From UBA2177 sp964452735 (GTDB lineage Bacteria > Patescibacteriota > Dojkabacteria > SC72), in contig CAYVNA010000015.1 in NCBI GenBank assembly GCA_964452735.1, forward strand, positions 1 to 19,766: a stretch of 19,766 bases of DNA, written 5' to 3'. Position numbers and translations under genes: made by a program. A model generated the notes under the pieces. It was given only the letters and a program-made list of their open reading frames with translations. It searched no databases and was not told the origin of the DNA. Of the stretch, positions 14,619 through 19,766 are shown one piece after another. Position 1 is the stretch's first letter, and each line of letters begins with the position of its first letter.

Positions 14619-14627
14619 ACTATACCA
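14619..14627 (-). promoter_or_regulatory. Extended -10 promoter for tRNA-Arg
   Basis: TGG plus TATAGT on the - strand ends 44 bases before the tRNA 5' end. A TATACT overlaps just downstream (14612-14617) and could serve instead. No good -35 box is visible. Confidence 0.4.
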
Positions 14628-14679
14628 CATTTCAATTCCTTATTTAATACTCTATGGGACGGATAATATTAAATATTCA

Positions 14680-14688
14680 TGATATAAT
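14680..14688 (+). promoter_or_regulatory. Extended -10 promoter of uvrA
   Basis: TGA plus a perfect TATAAT (14683-14688) ends ten bases before the ATG at 14699. It lies inside the longer reading frame beginning at 14654, which argues that translation starts at 14699. The predicted leader is three or four bases at most. Confidence 0.6.
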
Positions 14689-14698
14689 TGGGATTGAT

Positions 14699-17557
14699 AT
14701 GAAGCAGGAATACATTCAAATAAAGGGAGCTAGAGAGAACAACTTGAAGAATATCTCCATAGATATCCCTAAAAACAAGTTCGTTGTCTTTACAGGCGTT
14801 TCCGGTAGTGGGAAATCCTCATTAGCATTTGACACCCTCTATGCAGAAGGTCAGAGAAGATATGTTGAATCACTCTCCTCATACGCCAGACAATTTCTTG
14901 GGATAATGAAGAAACCGGATGTGGACTCAATTACTGGCCTCTCCCCCGCTATATCCATAGACCAAAAAACAACATCCAACAATCCAAGATCAACTGTCGG
15001 AACAGTCACAGAAATATATAATCATCTCCGCCTACTATATGGACACATTGGACAACCACATTGCCCCGAATGCAACATCCCGATCCAAGAACAGACAATA
15101 GAAGAAATAACAAAAAAAGTACTCAAACTCCTTTCAGGTTCCACACAAAAAATACAGGTCGTTTCACCAATCATAAAAAACAGGAAAGGACAGTTTATCT
15201 CAGTTCTAGAGAAACTCCTTTCCAAGGGATACCTTCGTGTCATCATAGATAAAGACACATACCTTTTAGACGATATAGATGAAATCAAATTAGATGAAAA
15301 CAAAAAACACAATATTGATATCGTGATAGACAGATTGGATTCCAAAGACATTCAACAAAAGGAATTTAAGAAGAGACTCATAGACGCAATAGAGCTAGCA
15401 ACAAATGAGTCAGATGGAGAAGTCAAAATAATAATAGAAGATCAGGAGCTATTCTTTTCACTAAACAATACTTGTTCCAAATGTGGGATATCATATCCTA
15501 AGATAACTCCTTCCTCATTCTCTTTCAACGCACCCGAAGGAGCATGTACAGAATGTATGGGTATCGGAACACTTAAAGAAATAGACATAAATCTCACATA
15601 TAATCCCAAATTGACTATCCAAGAAGGCGGGATATTTCCTTGGGGTAATAGGACTACAAAGGATTCATGGACAACAAGAATCCTAAATTCTGTAGCACAA
15701 AAACATGGTTTCGACCTAAAAACCCCAATAGGTAAATACCCCGAAGATATTTTCAACCTCCTATTCTATGGGACAGGACAACTCCCTCCATATACCATCA
15801 TATATACCAACAGATTTGGGAGGACGAATGAATACAATACTGACTACGAAGGTGTGATTAATGAATTAAAGAGACGATACAAAGAAACTTCTTCAGAATA
15901 CTCTAGGACAGAGATAGAGAAATACATGCTAGAGCAAGAGTGTCCTGTATGCCATGGGAAAAAGTTAAAACCATATTCTCTCGGGGTAACTATACAGGAT
16001 AAAAATATCGATGAAGTAACAAATATGTCCATACAGGAAGCAAAAGACTTCCTAAGCTCCCTTAAGCTATCGGGTAACAAGAAAGAGATAGCGGAACCAA
16101 TAGTCAAAGAGATATTAAGTAGGCTAAATTTCTTAACAAATGTTGGATTAGAATATCTAACACTTTCAAGAAAAGCGAATACTCTCTCAGGGGGAGAGTC
16201 TCAGAGAATACGACTAGCATCTCAAATAGGAACAGGTCTCTCTGGAGTACTCTATGTTCTCGATGAACCATCCATAGGATTACACCCTAGAGATATCTCC
16301 CGTCTAATAAAATCACTTGAGGAGCTAAAAGATCTAAATAATTCTGTTATTGTAGTTGAGCACGACCCTGAGACTATGAGACACGCCGACTGGATCGTGG
16401 ACATAGGTCCGAAGGCGGGGAAGCATGGTGGAGAAGTTATTGCTAAAGGCACATTCGAGGATATTAGGCAGTCTAATTCCTTAACTGCCAGATACCTAAA
16501 TAAGTCCTTAGAAATAAAGAGAGTTTCCAGCGTAGAGACGAAAGAAGTACCTCAGAAGCACTTGAGGATAGAAGGAGTGAAGACTCACAACTTAAAGGAC
16601 ATAGATCTAAATATCCCTCTAGGAAAGCTAATCTCAATAACAGGCGTTTCTGGCAGTGGGAAGTCCTCTCTGATAGAAGATACTCTCTGCCCTATCCTAT
16701 CAAACAGAATCATGCATGGTCGGCAAATAGAAGGAGAATATTCTTCTATCGATGGATTAGAAAATATCGACAAAGTCATAGGTATAGACCAGTCCCCTAT
16801 AGGACGTACCCCCCGATCAAATCCTGCAACATACACAGGTCTTTTCACTCACATTAGGGACCTATTCGCAGAGACATCGGAGGCCAAGGCTCGAGGTTAT
16901 AACTCTGGGAGATTTAGCTTCAATGTTAAGGGTGGTCGATGTGAAAAATGTAAGGGTGATGGACAACTGAAAATAGAAATGCAGTTCCTTCCTGACATGT
17001 ACATAACATGTGATGAGTGCCAAGGTAGAAGATACAACAAAGAGGCTCTACAAATAGATTTCAAGGGTAAGAATATTGCTGATGTTCTCGAAATGACCGT
17101 AGAAGATGCTCTAAAATTCTTTGAAAACATTCCTTCTATCAAGAAAAAGCTTAGTATACTAAACAAAGTCGGACTTGGATACATTGAATTAGGTCAATCT
17201 GCCTTGACTCTGTCAGGTGGGGAATCACAGAGGATCAAACTTGCTAAAGAACTTTCAAAGGTATCTACTGGGCACACTGTATATATTTTAGACGAGCCGA
17301 CTACAGGACTCCATTATTACGATATAGATAATTTAATGAAGATACTTGCCGAGTTAGTTGATTTGGGAAATACTGTGATTGTTGTCGAGCATAACCTGGA
17401 TGTTATAAAACTATCTGATTGGATTATTGACCTTGGACCAGAGGGTGGAGAAAAAGGTGGGAAAATCATTGCCCAAGGAACTGTTGAAGATATCATAAAT
17501 TGCCCCAATAGTTATACTGGAGAATTTCTCAAAAAACATCTTAAAGAAGGATATTAG
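14699..17557 (+). CDS. uvrA: Excinuclease ABC subunit A
   Basis: UvrA is the DNA-damage sensor of nucleotide excision repair, a dimeric ABC ATPase that loads UvrB. From the start chosen here it has 952 residues, close to the family norm. It shows two ATPase halves: Walker A GVSGSGKS at 33-40 and again near 649-656, and ABC signatures LSGGESQR at 496 and 838, each followed by a LDEP Walker B. The C-terminal zinc module has C748, C751, C771 and C774. The N-terminal half has further CxxC pairs, including CPEC and CSKC. The frame extends back to 14654, but the extended -10 at 14680-14688 lies within that extension, and known UvrA proteins start near MKQEYIQIKGARENNLKN. It is not next to uvrB or uvrC. 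Confidence 0.96.
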   Translation: MKQEYIQIKGARENNLKNISIDIPKNKFVVFTGVSGSGKSSLAFDTLYAEGQRRYVESLSSYARQFLGIMKKPDVDSITGLSPAISIDQKTTSNNPRSTVGTVTEIYNHLRLLYGHIGQPHCPECNIPIQEQTIEEITKKVLKLLSGSTQKIQVVSPIIKNRKGQFISVLEKLLSKGYLRVIIDKDTYLLDDIDEIKLDENKKHNIDIVIDRLDSKDIQQKEFKKRLIDAIELATNESDGEVKIIIEDQELFFSLNNTCSKCGISYPKITPSSFSFNAPEGACTECMGIGTLKEIDINLTYNPKLTIQEGGIFPWGNRTTKDSWTTRILNSVAQKHGFDLKTPIGKYPEDIFNLLFYGTGQLPPYTIIYTNRFGRTNEYNTDYEGVINELKRRYKETSSEYSRTEIEKYMLEQECPVCHGKKLKPYSLGVTIQDKNIDEVTNMSIQEAKDFLSSLKLSGNKKEIAEPIVKEILSRLNFLTNVGLEYLTLSRKANTLSGGESQRIRLASQIGTGLSGVLYVLDEPSIGLHPRDISRLIKSLEELKDLNNSVIVVEHDPETMRHADWIVDIGPKAGKHGGEVIAKGTFEDIRQSNSLTARYLNKSLEIKRVSSVETKEVPQKHLRIEGVKTHNLKDIDLNIPLGKLISITGVSGSGKSSLIEDTLCPILSNRIMHGRQIEGEYSSIDGLENIDKVIGIDQSPIGRTPRSNPATYTGLFTHIRDLFAETSEAKARGYNSGRFSFNVKGGRCEKCKGDGQLKIEMQFLPDMYITCDECQGRRYNKEALQIDFKGKNIADVLEMTVEDALKFFENIPSIKKKLSILNKVGLGYIELGQSALTLSGGESQRIKLAKELSKVSTGHTVYILDEPTTGLHYYDIDNLMKILAELVDLGNTVIVVEHNLDVIKLSDWIIDLGPEGGEKGGKIIAQGTVEDIINCPNSYTGEFLKKHLKEGY

Positions 17558-17605
17558 TGCTCCGTGAAACTAGACCTCGATCATCACATTCCTGATAAGA
17601 CATAA

Positions 17606-17710
17606 ATGGCTAGAACCAATGTTCAAAGACATGCAGACATTATAAAAGTCTCTCTGGACAAGCTGTTAGAAAAGAAGAATCCTTATCTGTTTAAATATCC
17701 TCTATATTGA
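17606..17710 (+). pseudogene. Possible gene remnant in the uvrA-proS gap
   Basis: The 220 bases between uvrA and proS hold one short frame of 34 codons, starting MARTNVQRHADIIKVSLDKL and ending PYLFKYPLY before TGA. It reads like the folded N-terminus of a longer protein rather than random sequence. The TGA is followed in frame by 16 more codons (ending at TAA, 17761). TGA is not used as a stop by any other gene here, so this is probably a decayed gene or a chance frame. I do not recognise the family. A 13-codon frame from GTG at 17564 ends directly before this ATG. No terminator or RNA gene is evident in the gap. Confidence 0.3.
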
Positions 17711-17777
17711 GATCATCATCATTGCTCAGGAAAAGATATTCCCTATTGGAAATTTTCCTAATGTTTCACTAATTTGT

Positions 17778-19244
17778 CTAATATGATTTAGCAAATATCC
17801 ACTCTTCCTTACTCTCCTTCCCACAGTATATACACTTGCCAGAATATTCCTCACCTTCTCCTGCAAGACATCTTGTCGTAGCTTTTGTCTCATACTTTAT
17901 ATTTTCTTCACATTTTGGATCTCCACACCAACAAGCTTGAACAAAACCCTCCCCTTCTTTTACAATGGTTTTAAACTTCTCATACTCCTCCACTCTATAG
18001 GTTCTTGAGGTGAGTAATTCTCTAGATCGATCATATAGATTTCTTTGAACATCTGCCAGCAATGCATGAACTTTCTCAGAGATATCTCCAAACTTTACTA
18101 GTTCCTTCTCAAATGTATCCCTTCTTAAAATGGTAACAGACCCTTCTTCAACCTCTTTCTCCCCTATCTCAACCCTTAATGGTACTCCTTTTTTCTCCCA
18201 TTCATTGAATTTACTTCCTGGAGAGAGGAAATCCCTATCATCCACATAAATACTGTCCCCTAGTTCCTTTGATACATCTTTTGCATATCTTAAAACCTTT
18301 TCTTTATTCAAATCTTTGAATATTGGTACTACTACTACTTTGATTGGAGCAATGCTAGGTGGAAGAACAAGTCCCCTATCATCACTATGTACCATTACTA
18401 AAGCACCCATCATCCTAGTACTGACACCCCAGCTTGTTTGCCAAGGATTTTGGAGTTTCCCATCAGCATCAGTATATTGGATGTTGAAAGCTTTTGAGAA
18501 ATTCTGTCCTAGATCATGTGATGTACCAAACTGAAGAGCTTTTCCATCTTGCATCATTGCCTCTACCCCATATGTATCTAGAGCACCAGCAAATTTCTCA
18601 GATGCTGATTTCCTTCCAAAATATGTTTCCATAGCAAGATATTCCTTAGCGAAATCCACATACATCTTAAGGGCTCTCTGAACCTCCTCCTGGGCTTCTT
18701 TGTGAGAAGGATGGACTGTATGCCCCTCTTGCCAAAGGAATTCAGCAGTGCGAAGGAAGGGCCTTGTTCTCTTCTCCCATCTTACAATATTTGCCCACTG
18801 ATTTATCTTCAAAGGAAGATCACGATACGAAGTAATCCATCTAGAGAATGTATCGTACATTATAGTTTCAGATGTAGGACGAACTATTAACTCTTCCTCA
18901 AGTTTAGAGTTTGGATCAACCTCTACACCTTTTCCATCTTCCGTTTCTCTTAGTCTGTGATGTGTGACTATGGCACATTCTTTGGCAAATCCTTTTACAT
19001 GGCTAGCTTCCCTAGAAAGGAATGATTTAGGTATGAACAATGGGAAATATGCATTCTGAACACCGCTTTCTTTTATCATTCCATCTAAACCTTTTTGAAT
19101 ATTTTCCCATATTGCATATCCATATGGTTTTATAACCATACAACCTCTAACAGAAGAGTTTTCTGCTAAATCTGCTTGTTCAATGATATCAAGATACCAT
19201 TGGGAATAGTTTTGTTCTCTAGGAGTGATCCCTTTGTTTGACAT
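17778..19244 (-). CDS. proS: Prolyl-tRNA synthetase, archaeal/eukaryotic type
   Basis: A class II synthetase charging tRNA-Pro. The 488 residues lack the inserted editing domain of the long bacterial form and carry the extra C-terminal zinc-binding domain of the archaeal-type enzyme (C438, C440, C445, then C471 and C474), ending in Tyr as is usual for that type. Motif 2 is in RWEKRTRPFLRTAEFLWQEG and motif 3 in GALVMVHSDDRGLVLPP. The RPTSETIMYDTFSRWI segment is also typical. It stands alone on the - strand. A TAAAAT -10-like box (19253-19258) ends eight bases before the ATG, again suggesting little or no leader. The family call is firm. Confidence 0.96.
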   Translation of the reverse strand: MSNKGITPREQNYSQWYLDIIEQADLAENSSVRGCMVIKPYGYAIWENIQKGLDGMIKESGVQNAYFPLFIPKSFLSREASHVKGFAKECAIVTHHRLRETEDGKGVEVDPNSKLEEELIVRPTSETIMYDTFSRWITSYRDLPLKINQWANIVRWEKRTRPFLRTAEFLWQEGHTVHPSHKEAQEEVQRALKMYVDFAKEYLAMETYFGRKSASEKFAGALDTYGVEAMMQDGKALQFGTSHDLGQNFSKAFNIQYTDADGKLQNPWQTSWGVSTRMMGALVMVHSDDRGLVLPPSIAPIKVVVVPIFKDLNKEKVLRYAKDVSKELGDSIYVDDRDFLSPGSKFNEWEKKGVPLRVEIGEKEVEEGSVTILRRDTFEKELVKFGDISEKVHALLADVQRNLYDRSRELLTSRTYRVEEYEKFKTIVKEGEGFVQACWCGDPKCEENIKYETKATTRCLAGEGEEYSGKCIYCGKESKEEWIFAKSY

Positions 19245-19252
19245 AATGTTGT

Positions 19253-19258
19253 ATTTTA
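19253..19258 (-). promoter_or_regulatory. Possible -10 element of proS
   Basis: TAAAAT on the - strand ends eight bases before the proS ATG. The match is modest and no clear -35 is seen; the spacing matches the leaderless pattern of trpS and the PEGA gene. Confidence 0.3.
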
Positions 19259-19287
19259 CAATAATTCTCTACTATTGGGAACAATAA

Positions 19288-19766
19288 CTAAACAATCTTA
19301 GGACCAAAGCCCCAGTGTTGTGCAGCCTTAGCTAAAGCACTATCCGGATTATCCTTAATCCAATCCTCTATACTACCCCTTCCTAAAGCTACCTCCTTAG
19401 CTTGAACAACAGCCTCTACCCCTGCCTCAATGCCCCAANNNNNNNNNNATCTTCTTCATTTTGCGAAGAGAATTAACGCTCCCCGAGGACGCACTTATAG
19501 TTTCCAAACCATTTCTTTTCGCGGCTTCTACAAACTCACCTGTTTTCCAATAATAGATATCCTGTAAAAGATAAAGGTTTGGCAAGGGTATTCTTTTTTT
19601 ATAAGCAATAAGTTCATCCTCTATCGGAGAGTTTTCCTTCTTAAAAAAGTCAGTAAAAGTAACAAAGTCTCCCCTTCTAAAAAAAACAGAAAATATCTCC
19701 TTAAAAATTGAATCTATAAAATAAAAATGAACACCATCAATATATGCTTTTGAATCCAAACAGTAT
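19288..19766 (-). CDS. Unidentified partial gene broken by an assembly gap
   Basis: On the - strand an open frame enters from the right edge of the window and runs to the N block (about 105 residues: ...DSKAYIDGVHFYFIDSIFKEIF...SVNSLRKMKK). Left of the N block a different frame is open for 49 residues (WGIEAGVEAVVQAKEVALG...HWGFGPKIV) and ends in TAG at 19288-19290. If the 10 Ns are taken at face value, the first frame stops four codons past the gap. The more natural reading is one gene with a gap of unknown true length that changes the apparent frame. Two separate genes are also possible. I do not recognise the family. The N-terminal part is rich in Phe and charged residues, with no clear membrane segment or motif. 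Confidence 0.45.
19439..19448. other. Assembly gap (10 N)
   Basis: Ten unresolved bases. Coding frames on either side do not agree if the gap is exactly ten bases, so the length is probably a placeholder. Confidence 0.98.

Noticed and set aside
14654..14698. Longer uvrA start adding 15 residues
   Set aside because: The added stretch contains the extended -10 promoter TGATATAAT and has no similarity to UvrA N-termini; the ATG at 14699 is preferred.
17711..17761. Readthrough extension of the 34-codon frame past TGA (His-rich segment)
   Set aside because: There is no evidence of recoding in this genome and the extension is only 16 codons, so it is treated as part of a doubtful remnant.
1..19766. 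UGA recoded to glycine or tryptophan
   Set aside because: Long genes have no in-frame TGA, glycine is encoded by GGN, and tRNA-Trp has anticodon CCA. Only TGA avoidance is supported.
1..19766. CRISPR array, insertion sequence or prophage
   Set aside because: No regularly spaced repeats, transposase motifs or phage structural genes were seen.

Overview
This window comes from a low-GC bacterium. It shows several features common in the Candidate Phyla Radiation (Patescibacteria): compact genes, very few Shine-Dalgarno sites, an N-terminally anchored PEGA-domain protein, and an archaeal/eukaryote-type prolyl-tRNA synthetase. The phylum assignment is inference. All 21 stop codons I can read for credible genes are TAA (15) or TAG (6), none TGA. 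The one tRNA-Trp has a CCA anticodon, and long genes such as uvrA contain no in-frame TGA, so UGA is avoided here rather than visibly recoded.

Region 1 (1-3875, + strand) is the end of an unidentified gene followed by a classical transcription/translation cluster: rpmG, tRNA-Trp, secE, nusG, rplK, rplA, rplJ and rplL. A near-consensus promoter precedes rpmG, a second one precedes rplJ, and a strong intrinsic terminator follows rplL. rpoBC, the usual next genes, are absent. Between rplA and rplJ sits a self-contained insertion: its own promoter, a 5' hairpin, the only good Shine-Dalgarno site I found, a 62-residue four-cysteine ORF, several internal hairpins, and a 14-bp inverted repeat that runs into the rplJ promoter.

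Region 2 (3937-9693, + strand) is the most interesting part. It is a tight operon of five genes with gaps of 11 bases or less, or overlaps: a seven-TM protein of the type associated with inactive transglutaminases, an ATP-grasp ligase fused to a retropepsin-like protease domain, two cyanophycin-synthetase-like ATP-grasp proteins (the second with what looks like a dead, truncated Mur-ligase domain), and a fourth RimK-like ATP-grasp protein. Converging on it and overlapping its end by 20 bases is a DUF1704 zincin (HExxxH), a family that includes a eukaryotic tubulin tyrosine carboxypeptidase. Together this looks like a system that adds amino acids or short peptides to a target by ATP-dependent ligation and removes or trims them by proteolysis, partly at the membrane. 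The parts belong to known families; the combination, the fusion and the degenerate domain are what merit study.

Region 3 (9674-12916, - strand) holds trpS, mreB and the DUF1704 gene, in that transcriptional order. Region 4 (12965-17557) has a PEGA-domain membrane-anchored protein, a convergent tRNA-Arg(CCU), and uvrA. Region 5 (17558-19766) has a gene-poor 220-base stretch with a possible gene remnant, proS on the - strand, and an unidentified partial gene interrupted by a 10-N assembly gap.

Several genes (the PEGA gene, trpS, uvrA, DUF1704, perhaps proS) have a -10 element, usually of the extended TGN type, ending only 6 to 10 bases before the ATG. This predicts leaderless or nearly leaderless mRNAs, in keeping with the lack of Shine-Dalgarno sites.
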